Positions 27,842 through 39,460 of a DNA stretch of 64,000 bases are shown in pieces. The DNA comes from Dicaeum eximium. Its lineage: Eukaryota > Chordata > Aves > Passeriformes > Dicaeidae. Location: NCBI GenBank assembly GCA_013396995.1, contig VWZP01010904.1, positions 6,777,639 through 6,841,638 on the forward strand, written 5' to 3'. The notes under the pieces are model-generated. The model was given only the letters and a program-made list of their open reading frames with translations, did no database searches and had not been told where the DNA came from. Position numbers and translations under genes: made by a program. The stretch's first letter is position 1, and the number at the start of each line of letters is the position of its first letter.

Positions 27842-29020
27842 AGACTGTGTTATGATTTGCTATTCCTTCTGCTGGTTTTAGCTAGGATAGAGCTAACTTT
27901 CTTCATAGGAACTCCAATGGTGCTGTAGACTGGATTCATGACCAAAAGAGTGTTGATAACACATCTATGTTTTACCTATTCCTGAACAGTCCTGCACAGA
28001 ATCCAGGCCTTCTCAATTTCTAATGCTGATGTTCAGAAAGTAGGCTGGGGATGAACATGAAGCTGGGAGGGGCCAAACTGAATCAATCAAAGGGATCACA
28101 CAACATCATGGTCAGAAATAAATCTGGGAAAAGAAGGAGGAAGCAGGGGAGAAGTTCAGAGTTTTGATGCTTGTCTTCCCAAGTAGTGGTTATGAGTGAT
28201 GAAATCCTGCTTTCCTGGGTAATGTGAAATTTAGAAATCTGAGTTCTAAATGGAACTTAATACTGTGGCCAACAGGATTAGGGAAGTGATAAAACACACT
28301 GTACATTGGTGAGGCCACACTGTGAATCCTGTGTTCAGTTTTAGGCCCCTCACACAAGACAGACACTGAGGTGATGGAGCGTGTCCAGAGAAGGGCAGCG
28401 AAGCTGGGGAAGGGTCTGGAGCACAAGTCCGGCGAGCAGCGGCTGAGGGAGCTGGGGGTGTTTAGCCTGGGGAAAGGGAGGCTCAGGGGAGGTCTCATCA
28501 CCCTCTACAACTCCCAGAGAGCATAGCCACATGGGGGTCAGTCTCTTCTCTCAGGTAACAAGTGATAGGACAAATGTGTCAGGGGAGGTTCAGCTTGGAT
28601 GCTGGGAAAAAGTTCTTCACTGAAAGGGTTATCAAGTATTGAAACAGGCTGTCCAGGGAAGCAGTGCAATAACCATCCCTGGAAGAGTTCAAAAAGAGTG
28701 TAGATGTTGTGCTTAGGGACATAGTTTAGTGGTAGAACTGGCAATGTTAGGTTAATGGCTGGACTTGATAATTTTTAAGAAGACTTTTCCAGTCTTAATG
28801 ATTCTAAGAAATGGCTGACCACCTGTTCACTGATGGGAAGGAGTTGACTGAATTCCATATTTTGCATTGTTTGTTCACACAGCTTTTGCTTTCCCTATTA
28901 AACTGTATTTAAATTCAATAATTTTCTTCCATTCACCCTTCCACCCCTTCTTTGCCTCCCCATGGAGGGGCAGCAAGCAAGCAGATGTGCAGTGCTAAGC
29001 TGCCAAGTGCATGAACCACA
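27842..29020 (+). mobile_element. ERVL-type LTR, solo, interrupted by a CR1
   Basis: The 5' part (27842-28218) starts GGTTTTAGCTAGGATAGAG after a few bases and runs to CTTCCCAAGTAGTGGTTATG and CCTGCTTTCCTGG. The 3' part (28809-29020) resumes ATGGCTGACCACCTG and passes GCTTTTGCTTTCCCTATTAA (polyadenylation-signal region) to a CCTCCCCATGGAGGGGCAGC end. This order matches the widespread avian ERVL LTR as I remember it. No internal gag/pol region is seen, so it is a solo LTR. The insertion between the two parts is a complete CR1 3' fragment. Confidence 0.85.
28219..28808 (+). mobile_element. CR1 LINE 3' fragment nested in ERVL LTR
   Basis: About 590 bp of CR1 in sense orientation: GTGTCCAGAGAAGGGCAGCG, GGAGCTGGGGGTGTTTAGCC, AGGTCTCATCACCCTCTACA, ACAGGCTGTCCAGGGAAGCA and GTTAGGTTAATGGCTGGACT, ending ...AATGATTCTAAG, a decayed copy of the short 3'-terminal repeat of CR1. 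Both sides continue the same LTR, so this insertion is younger than the LTR. Confidence 0.9.
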
Positions 29021-29193
29021 ACGGTCCCCACGAGATCCAGAGTGTAGTAAGAATTACAGAATCTGTGATACGATTGTGGAAAACACCATTTGGTTAGGGT
29101 CAGGGCAAGACCTGGGCAAAACTGAATTATTACAATACTTTGGCAAGCTAGATCAAGAAACATGCTGGATATCATAATGGTTCTGTAGAAATA

Positions 29194-29195
<2 letters not shown>

Positions 29196-29254
<59 letters not shown>

Positions 29255-29272
29255 GTGTANATATATATATAT
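29196..29272. repeat. (CA)n microsatellite followed by N and (AT)n
   Basis: About 58 bp of CA repeats (29196-29253) with one T interruption, then GTGTA, an N at 29260 and an (AT)6 run. Short open frames reading CVCVCV on the minus strand are artefacts of this repeat. Confidence 0.97.
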
Positions 29273-30553
29273 AACTAATTCAATCTTGTTATTGTTAAAC
29301 CATACGTGAAAATTTCCAATTAAATACATTACAAAGACAATGAAACTGTCCTGCAGTGACATCAAGATTTCCATTACATTTTTTGTTTTAAAAAGTCTGT
29401 GGCAAGGAATTTGCTGCTTAAATACTGTCCAAATACACCTGCACCCCAAAAAAATTATATCAAATTAGTATATCAATTGAAATCCATGGCCTGGGAGAAG
29501 GGCAAAGGAGAATATTAGCTTGTTTACCAGTAAAATTTAACTGCTACTTTTGAAACAGCCTGTTTTCATTTGTCAAAATATTTATACAAGACAGCCTCAT
29601 GAAACAAAGTAATTAAAAAGACATTAGGACAATCTTTATAAAAAGGATTAAGATAATTAATAAATTATTACAATAATCTGAATGATCACTAATATTCTGT
29701 CTGGATGAGCAGATTCAGGTATTTGACTTCTCAAATAGTAAATTGTTAAACTGTTCACCGTTTCTATGAGAAATACAATTAAATTCTCAACAATTCCAAT
29801 ATCTCTGTCAAAAATACAGAATTGGTTTTGTTTACCCAAAAAGGTTATATTCCTACAAGGAGAGGGGGGAAAGTCTCTTCCTGCATGTATTTCCCACAGC
29901 TCCAGAAGCAATGGTGCTGGAGAAGCAGGGGATGGCGAACACAGTATGAGAAACAGGAAGGAGCAGGACTGTTGTTTTCAACAGCAACCTGCATTTACAT
30001 GGTCTTCAGCTGAACACCAAACTGCACCTTGGTTTTCACCCATTGTCTCCAGACTCTAACTTGATAAATCACTTTTTTAAATGCTTATTTCTGTCTCACA
30101 CAAGACAAAAAATCTTTAAATATGAATAAGTCAGTTCATAAGCGCACACTAGGTAGAAAAGTTGACATGTATATATGTGGACTTTCTGTAAAAGAGTGTC
30201 TTTCACTCTTGCCTTTTTTAAGTCTTTGAAGCTTTATTTTCCCTCTGATAAATTTCGTCTGTGATTAATATATTTTTCATTTTGCCTACAAATAATAATA
30301 AAGAACAAAGCACAAAATAACCAGTGGGAAATGGATGAGATCAAAGGAGTGATTAGCTTTGACAAGTGATGTCTAAGATATGTATAACATATATCAACAT
30401 ATATGAACATATACTAGGCCCATTAGGAACATAATCCACAGGAATTTTCAGACGAAGCAGATACTTAATGCAGCTTACATTACACATAACTTTATAAACC
30501 ACTAGACTATTTGGTAATAAGTTAGTTTTTTTTTTTTTTTCAGATGTGGTTAC

Positions 30554-30646
30554 CTTTCTGGAAGAATTCCTCTAATTTCTCCTTGAAGGGCTGGAGATGT
30601 TCTTCAGAAGACTCTCTGCAAACTAACTTCATCTGCTTTTCAGAGG
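30554..30646 (-). CDS. FMN1: FMN1 exon g (FH2 coiled-coil region)
   Basis: 93-nt exon with acceptor ATTTTTGTAG and donor GTAACC. Two bases complete Ala, then SEKQMKLVCRESSEEHLQPF and KEKLEEFFQK, ending with one base of the next Ala codon. 'LQPFKEKLEEFF' is a well-conserved formin-1/2 stretch in the coiled-coil part of FH2. The exon is isolated, with introns of about 12.8 kb before it and 21.8 kb after it. Confidence 0.93.
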
Positions 30647-33600
30647 CTACAAAAATATGAGACACATTTATGACAGAAGAAATGAACCACAGGTAGATTT
30701 CAGCACCATAGGAGCCTGCATCTAAATCAGTCACCTGAACCTACTTTAGAGGTTATAAATAAGCACTATGGAATCCAGAAATTACATTAAATAAAAAATA
30801 CAGATACTAGCATAGTATACTAAATAAAAAATTCTGTATGTGCTTAAAGAGTAGAATCTGTCTTTAGTAAGGAATTTGTTCTGAAACTCCTGCAGTGTGC
30901 TAGGGCTTGCTACTAACACAGCCTGCCTCACACGCTTATTCTATATATTATTATATACCAATATAGATGGTATATTTAAAGCTTTAAAATCTGTTTCTGT
31001 GGTGAGTGGAGGATGCTTTCTATCTGGATTGATTTTAATCAGTCAGTGCCAGGCATCCCATACTCAACCATTTTTCCTGAAACAGATGCAGAAATTCAGC
31101 ATTACTTAAGTATTCCATCCCCAGACCATGATATGAAACAGTTGAAGTATGTAAGAAAGTTAACTTACATTTAAGTGCAACTTGTTTACTATTTAATCTA
31201 TCTGCTATTTTAAGAACCAACTTCATTTAATTTGCCAATGAATTTTAACAGGCCTACAACTTCTAGTAAACTTAGTGCATTCCGGTGTTCCACGTTAAAG
31301 ATGACAGGAGGCAGAAATCAAAATCAAATTACTTTCCATTTAGCAACTGAATTTATGAAGCACTACAAGATTTTTCTTCCACAAATTTTCATTCCTAAGA
31401 AGCTAAATTTAGATGGAAACTTATTTTGGAGTTAGACCTAAGACTTACAGTTTGGCTGCATGAACTGTATTCACACCATATTGCTACCACCATTAAACAA
31501 AAATGAATGTAGAACTGGAGTTAATGGAAATTAGTGGAAATGGAAGTTGAGCCTATGTAATTAAAATGCCACATTATTTAAATTTGCAATGTAGTCTAAA
31601 AAGTCAATGGAAGGTTGAAAATAGATGCATACATTTTCCTGTGCAAGTAGTATCGTGCTTATAATAGCCTCGGACCATCAGGATGTACTGAAAAGAACCA
31701 CAGCTTTTCACTTAACTGAGAGCAGAAACATATTTAGACAATTCCTATAGAAAAATGCTGAAAAATACCCATTCCCACCTAAGAGTATATTTTAATTTAG
31801 CAAGCCTCCACGGCTCATGCAGGTTGTGTAAAATGGCCTGGGCTAAAGTCTGAGTTTATCTTTAATCTATAGTCTTGTAACTGGTAGCACATGACAAACC
31901 TTCCAAACGATTCAGAGTAAAGTTAATGGATATTTGTTTGTATGCAAGACAATAGGCAGAACGGAGTGGTGATTTAAACATACTAGACTGGGAAAGAACG
32001 TATTTTATTAGCTGCTCAGTTATGTGTCTCTAATAATTTAAATTAAGCAAAAAAAAAAATCCAAAATCAGGGAAGTTTATATGACATCTTAAGATTATTT
32101 TCTTATGATACATGCTTACCATTAAAAATTTGAACTTTCTGTGACTGTCAATACACTGATTGAAATGTGTGTATGCTTAATATTTATGTTTGCAGAATTA
32201 GAAAGCAATTTCAATCAAGCAAATTGTAACACTACTTTGGACCACAACAGACAATAGAATTTTATAAGTGGAAAAAACCTAGTAAAATAACTGAGACAGT
32301 ATTGTAAGTTTCTGACTGTAAGTTTGAATGAAGTTAACACACAGGTTTGTTCTTTTTTTTTTTTTTGTTTAAAGAAATCTACAGAAAATCATGAGGCAAT
32401 ATTTAGAAATTATTTTGGATAAATATAAAATGATGAAACTGTAATATAGTACAAACAATAGCAATATAGTAATGTATTATAGTATAATATATAGTGATAT
32501 AGTACACACAATATGTTCAGACATTTGAAACACAGTAAATGCCCATGATTCTTACAGTCATGTAAGGTTGCAAAAACTGCAAACTAGTATTTATTTTATA
32601 ATACTCTTACATAAATTTATATAAATCTATACAGAATTTTTATGAACATGTATTAGACCAATAAGCTTGTAGGTACAGTAGTATCTAAACACACTCTGAT
32701 ACACTCTAGAAAGGCATTTTCCCAAACATATGGTGTTGCCAATGCATTATCTGAAGCACTGAAAGCTGACTGGATGCTTCCTACAAGCTTTAATAACACA
32801 AGATTAGAAAGGTTACTCAGGTAGGTCCCATGTATTTAAGTGACCAAGACTAGGATGAAGTGCTCCTAAAGTAAAAAGAAAGCACATAGAAACCACCTTT
32901 TTTTGGTAATGTTTTTTTTTTTAAAATCAAGATTCCTAACATTAACCTTAATCAGATGACAAAAACGACAGGAAAATCTGGATAAGAAGTACCAACACAT
33001 AGAGCATATAGAAAAAAAAATTATTTGGATTATGAATTCTTAAGAAGAATCCTAACACCCCTAACAAGGAGATCAGTATTTGGAATGAAGGGAGAGGAAC
33101 AGTAAGAAGAAAGGCACAGAAATGAAGAAAAATGGGGCAGTGACGTAGAATAAGTGAATCACGACGCTGATTAAAACTCTAAAAGTTTGAGATGAAGTGA
33201 AATGAGATGAGATACCAGTTTCAAATGCTTAAAGTAATCTTGAAACCACAAAACTGAAAGACAGAGAAGAAGTCAAGTAAACACTGGCAAATTCTAATAA
33301 TTTACACGATTGTAAAGCCTGAAAAATAGATCTTTTAGGTTGAAGAACACAACCAAATTTGCTTGGGGATAGATACAGCAAGGAATGATGGAAATGTGTT
33401 CAAAGGAATCATAAATCAGATACAAATAAAGACATATTTTAAAGAGGCAAAAAGCATTTAATGATACAATTAATGTGAAGTTTTTGATTAAAATGGCAGT
33501 TGTAATGATACATATTAAAATCAGGTGGTCAAGCTGCTTTTGTAATAATGGGGGAAGTCCACCACACAACTGTATGACCTGCCTTTCTGGTAACTAGCAT

Positions 33601-36600
33601 TCACTGAATTTCCTTTTATATAAGGTTTTTTACTTAGTTTTTTTTTCTTTACTTGAAACATAATGTTAAAAATGTCATCCCAAACATTATATAAAAACCC
33701 CTACAACTCGAAAGTCTAGTTCCATAAATTGCTTTGATTTTCCTTGCTAAAAATACTGTAACATGAGGGAATCTTACATCTATTCTTTATACTTCATTAT
33801 TATATTCACTACAGTACAAAACTTTTCCTCTTTGAAAGAAAATTACTTCAGCAAAGTTTTTGTTAGAATGATTTGCAAGTAAAAGATCCTACTATGCATT
33901 CCTTCTTTTAAATACATACTGAAAAGCTGCTTTCTGAAAAAAATGTCTTTCTGAAATTCTGAGGAATCCGAGGGAATTCTGAGGAAGCTGACAGCTATGA
34001 CACCACACCTACAAGTCTCCTCTCACCATTTCATTCCCAAATAATCATTTGGGAAAACGAAAAACCTGTTTCAGAATTACGGAGTTCAAACAGATGCAAA
34101 TTCTCCACTAGTGTAATAAACTTTTGGTTCTTTTCCTGGGTATGAGCTGTATGTTAGTGAAACTGAATGTAATATGCTATTTTGAAAACTGTTTATTTCT
34201 AAATGAGCTATTGCAGGAAAAAAAGGAAAATACAAGTGTGCAAAAGTATTTGAAAGCCCTTACAAATTGCTGGATGTACATCATGCTTCACCCACTACAA
34301 ATCTTGGCCACAGAAATGGAAAGCATTAGCAAAACATTAAAACAAATCTGGAAACTGCTGATTATCAGTTTGCCACTGTCTTCAGATTTAATGCAGTACT
34401 TGGCTCAAAAAGTTCTTTAAAAATCCCCAATATAAGTGAAAATATTTACAAAATAGAATGTTTCTCACTTAATGCCTATTGGGCAATAGTCTTAAAACTC
34501 CACAGACACTTGTAAATCTGTCAAAAAAATCATGGCCCATAAACAAACTTTCACATAAAGAGCATTTCTGTGTCAATCGGACACAATTTGGAATTTTTTA
34601 AGCACCATTTTTAAAGTAAACGCAAAACCAGAAATAGTTTAAAGTTGATAACAGTAAATTACTAACTATTTACTCACCAGAACCCACCAGTAGCATTTAC
34701 AGGAATCAGCCTGACAGCAAAACCAAGTATCAACACCGTGAATTCCTATAAACCTGTCACTGACACTATCCCCCATGAGTTATGCCTCTGTGAAAGCTGC
34801 TGAGCCTCCCCTGCTCCTGTCTGCTCAGAGCATGGCAGGTTATACTCTTTTATTTAGTTACAATGCAAGCATACCTTTGACAGAAGGATTACCATCTGAT
34901 TATTCCTTTTTAGAACTCTTACCTTTTCTGTTTCAAAGAGCACTTGAAATCATACAGCAAATGAATTCAGTGTAGTGCTAAATAACCCCAAATTTCTGTA
35001 TGAGAGAATCCATGATCTTTTACAGTGCAGAAACCCATTATGCTACTTGGATCTATATGCTCGAATAAAAACCTAATAACCCCCCAATAAATTTCATAAA
35101 TTTGTATTATTCAGCAAGTGCTATATAATTTTCTCATGGTTTAGTTCCTTTGGTTTGAATTTATTAATTTTCTTGCTTGGAAACAACTTTGCAAGCTAAA
35201 CAAATAGGCACTGGTGGAGACCCATTTAGTTACCCAGTTACTGGTGTTTACCCATTGGGCACTGCTGCAGGATCTGGTTACAGTCTCCTGTTATTACATG
35301 CACTTAGGTACCTACTCACTGGAGCTGTTCACGTGGTATTAATTGAATGCATTTTACACTACCTACAGCTTTGGCACTTATGTATAAACTTGCACGTAAA
35401 TTTTCTTTTCAGATAGAATTTTAAATAGTGTACAGAAGGGAAGAGATTCATCTTGATTCTGTGGGAGCATGGTAAGAATTTTAACAACTTCCAACTGCAA
35501 GAGGCTATGCTGCTACTGACTCAGAAAAGTTTCAGAGACAGTATTTTATTTGCCCTTTTGGACACGTAGTGATAATCAGTACACGTCAATAACAGGAATG
35601 CACAAATGTTCAAGCACTATCACCAAAGCCAGAGCAGAGTTGACTAATATGGAAGCCTTGGAACAAAGCAGAGATGGAAATGCCATGAAGTGGAGTGGGA
35701 ACTTTTCTGAGACAAAACTATCTGAGAAAAACATAAAAGGGCATCAGACTGTGGTAGCACTCTGTTCTCAAGCTTAGTCTTTATTACCTTAAATGAAAGT
35801 CAACAATTTAATGCAAAAAAGTGTTACCACACATAAAACTAAATACACCATTCTAACTTATTAATTGCTTGTATAGATACTGTTCTGTGAAGACATTTTC
35901 AGCTAATTTAAAAGAAGAAATGTGCTTCTATACACAGTTATTTTCTTCACACATTAATAATTCCTTTTTCTTAAAAAAATAATTTCAGAGGATAGAAGAT
36001 AATAAGTAAAAAGACCAGTCTTTGAAACACATTTCCTCATGACACAAGAAACTTGTTTCCTCATAAACAGAAACACGTATCTGTTTAGGTGCTCTAGCTG
36101 TAATGTATGAATGAGACAGAAAAAACATTTCAGTGATATGTCCTAACATATGGAAAGTGAAATAATTGAATTAGTGGCATACAAAACAGTCTGTAAAGTT
36201 CACCTGTTCTGAAGGAGTCAGACATTTTGACAATTCTCACAAGTTTGATCAGATATTCTACCTTTGTTTTTTTAGGAGGCATTATTTGTTTATTTTAAGT
36301 TCAACAACATTTTTTGACTTTTAGAGTTAGTGATGGCATACAGAAGAACTTTCAGGCCTATGTAAGTTTCATCTAACCTAAGACAAATTTTTTTAGCTCC
36401 TTGTTTGGTGAAAGGGCATCAACATTTTATACAAATAATTCAAAAACCTTTCTGTTAAAATTGTTTCCCAAGAATACATTCAGCAAAATGAACAAAGACT
36501 GCTAGTAAAACTAAATATTTTTCACACCATAGCAACATATCTGAGCCTCTGCTTAATGTACTCCTTCTGAAATGGAAGTTTATATTAGGGCACCCTTCAG

Positions 36601-37181
36601 CAGAGAAGCACAGTGCAAGGAACTGAACAGTACATATGAATTATTATATTGACTAAAGCCTCATAATTTTCCAGTCAAGTCTTTGAAAGATTCCTTTAAG
36701 TGATTCCAGCACACATGATTAGTAGAAAATTTTTGTTAAGTGTCAAGATCCAAACATACAGAACTCCACACATCATTAAGCTCTGTCAAGAGTGTAGAAC
36801 TGTGTGCTAGCAGAATCTGCTGAGAAACTGAAACATTTCCCTTTGCTCTGACAGTAAAACAAAAAAGAGTATTCTGAAACTGAAGAGTCTTGTCTGGGTA
36901 ATTGAGAGGGAGACAACATTTTTTAGAAGCAAGAATAATATTTTCATCAGATGAGCTATGATTTTTACTGTCCTAAGAAAAAAAGGACCTTCCAAACACT
37001 CAAACATTTTATCACTTATTGTACTGAATAAGGGATCAGACATAAGAGAATTGAGCAATGGCTGAAACAGTTTATGAGCTGAAACTGTAGAAGCCAGAGA
37101 CGTGATCTCCTATTTTCCTCTCTACTGCTGGATCTCTGATTTTATGTGCAAGACAGATCATAAAGTTGGATTTAATTAATT

Positions 37182-37202
37182 CTTCTACCAACTTGGTAGA
37201 AG
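37182..37202. repeat. Perfect inverted repeat, 9-bp stem
   Basis: CTTCTACCA, a 3-nt spacer, then TGGTAGAAG. Confidence 0.9.
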
Positions 37203-38553
37203 TTTGGTTCAGCTGGAGCACTCAGCTTAGATTTAAAATCATGTAAATTCATAAAATACCTGCAATATTAGCAGGAACACTTTTGCAAAATGCTAATTAG
37301 CCCCAACCTTACTAATTTGTACCCCACGGTCTGAACTAATGCATTTTCAATCTTTGATATGTGACTGTCTCAATTCTAGCAGAAATCTGTCCTGTCTCTT
37401 AGTGCACACCTCCCCAAAGAGGAAAAGCTGGTGAGGTCCATAAATATGAAGTCACCATTCCTCCCAACACCAGTGTTTAACACTCTCCAAACCACATAAC
37501 TCATTATCCATCACCCACATTGATAAGGACAGTATTCCTCCCGTTCCCAGATGTACACTACCTGCTCCCAGATGTATCCCTCCTAGTTACCTAACTAATG
37601 CTTAACATACACACATGTATTCATTTATTTATTTAAAAGGGCACAGAAAAAAGTGCACAGAAAATCGTAAGTGTGGTATTTCCCAGATTCATTTTAGAAT
37701 CCTAGCATTTGCAGAATGATTTTTAACAAGAAATTTCTGAGAATTCTTTAGCCAAAGGAAAAAAAAATATAAAAAATATACAAAAAATTAACAGCATGCC
37801 ATTGTTTAACCAACTGAAAGCCTTCTCCCTGTGCTTTTGTGCACACATGCAGACGTCTGCTTTCAGGGAATAAACTCTTAAAAAACATAATTGCTTTTCT
37901 TCTCTATTATATATTTGAATGTTTAAACAATTTACACCATTCTGTACTATCCTTTTTAATCAAAACCTAAAACATCTAATGAAATTTTAAGAAATGATCC
38001 AATTAGAAAAATTTATACTAAATGTATTCACATATGAACATTACCAGAGGAACATTGTCAAAAAGTTAGTTTTATTGTAAAATAAAATCCAATGCACATT
38101 TAGAAAATGCATTTTAAATGCCTGTGTTGGATCTTTCTAAATCAAAACAAACTGAAATACACCTCATCCTGTTGAGGCAAGAGACCATTCAAAAAGTGGT
38201 CAGAAAACTCTGAGAATGAAGAGTGCCAGCTCTTGCAAAAAAACCCCCTTTTCCTGTACAAAGCCATCCATTGCTTTTTTTGCACCATTTTGCATTGCCT
38301 CAAAATAGATAATGTAAATATTGGACTGTGCAAGAACAGTGAAACCACATTCAAAACAACATGCTTATTTTATGCTACTACCCAGAGAAATAACACATGC
38401 ACCTATTTAGCTCGTCATGTTCCACCACCTAATTAAAATTTCTACTTGCTTGCACTTCCAAAATTTTAAAGAACATATAATTAACATAAAGAAAATTAAT
38501 TATGTCCTGTAAATTATCACACAACTTTTCTCTGCTCCTGCTGGGAAGATTTT

Positions 38554-38574
38554 GAGTCCTCAGTTTGAGGACTC
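38554..38574. repeat. Perfect inverted repeat, 9-bp stem
   Basis: GAGTCCTCA, spacer GTT, TGAGGACTC. It would form a tight hairpin in RNA of either strand. Confidence 0.9.
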
Positions 38575-39224
38575 TGATAGGAAACATTTAGGCATTTTAA
38601 ATTAACTTCTTGGACTAATACCAATCAAACCTTTCTGCCTTTGTATATCTTCCTATTGATAAATATATTCAATTCTAATCCTTGATAAATCCAGATGTTT
38701 TTCAGAACTTTAAATTTGGAAAATCAGAGTTTTAGTCTGCATGAACTGATTACTTTTTCTTTTTGCAGTTTCCTCCTTGACTCTATTTGAACTAACAGTT
38801 GCTGAAAGCATCGAGAATGAGTGACCCTTTTCAACTTCCATCCATTTCTTATTTCTAAATTCTCTTCCACGCTTTGCAATAGGATGTGATACATAGCTGC
38901 CTGAAGAAGCACTGAATGAGAGCAGTGTAGATGCAATGATTTAGTCTGGTCTAATCAGCCATGCTGAGACAGTGTTAACAGACTGACATGGTGTTTGCTA
39001 GTCACATCCAGTCCACTGGACCTGTTTCTATGAACAGTAATATATTTTATAATATATAAATATATGTTCATATCTGAAAAAAACTACTTATATTGTCATG
39101 ACATTTAGGAATGAAAATTAAATGAAGCACTAGAAGAAGAGGCAGGAGAAGCCAGGTATGTTCTGCCCTATTTAAAGAAAGTGGGCTAGATCTAGATTTT
39201 CACATCAACTATCTAACGAATCAC

Positions 39225-39460
39225 TAGAGAGAAAACAGAGCCAGGCTTTCTCAGGAATGCACATCTAAAGAAAATGGAGCAATAGTCACAAGTTGCAGCA
39301 CAGGAAATTCTCACACGGGATGAAGAAAAATATTCAAGATGGCAATTAAGCACTGGAACAGGTGCCCAGAGAAGTGTTGCAATTTCCATCCTTAGATTCA
39401 AAACTGAGATGATGATGGCCCTGTACAGCCTGATCTAAATTTGAAGTTACTCTTGCTCAA
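39225..39460 (+). mobile_element. CR1 LINE 3' fragment
   Basis: Decayed sense CR1: GAGAAAACAGAGCCAGGCTT, GGAGCAATAGTCACAAGTTG, AAGCACTGGAACAGGTGCCC and CCTGTACAGCCTGATCTAAA occur in CR1 order. It is truncated at both ends and more diverged than the copy at 28219-28808. Confidence 0.85.

Larger units (their letters stand above)
8797..30553 (-). other. FMN1 intron between exons g and h (21.8 kb)
   Basis: Largest intron in the window. It contains an ERVL-type LTR on the minus strand (13545-14043), a CR1 fragment (24377-24780), a second ERVL-type LTR on the plus strand split by a CR1 (27842-29020), a (CA)n microsatellite (29196-29272) and a 28-bp palindrome (20127-20154). The rest is unique AT-rich sequence with no exon-like frame. 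Single N bases lie at 10508, 19409 and 29260. Confidence 0.85.

Noticed and set aside
28190..28532. Minus-strand open frames of 103 and 60 codons
   Set aside because: They lie antisense to the CR1 nested in the ERVL LTR; proline/leucine-rich translation is typical of reverse CR1.
28933..29449. Open frames with CVCVCV repeats on the minus strand
   Set aside because: Direct translation of the (CA)n microsatellite.
30524..30545. Plus-strand T-run followed by CAG that resembles a splice acceptor
   Set aside because: It lies opposite the donor side of FMN1 exon g; no plus-strand exon follows with coding potential, and a homopolymer run explains it.
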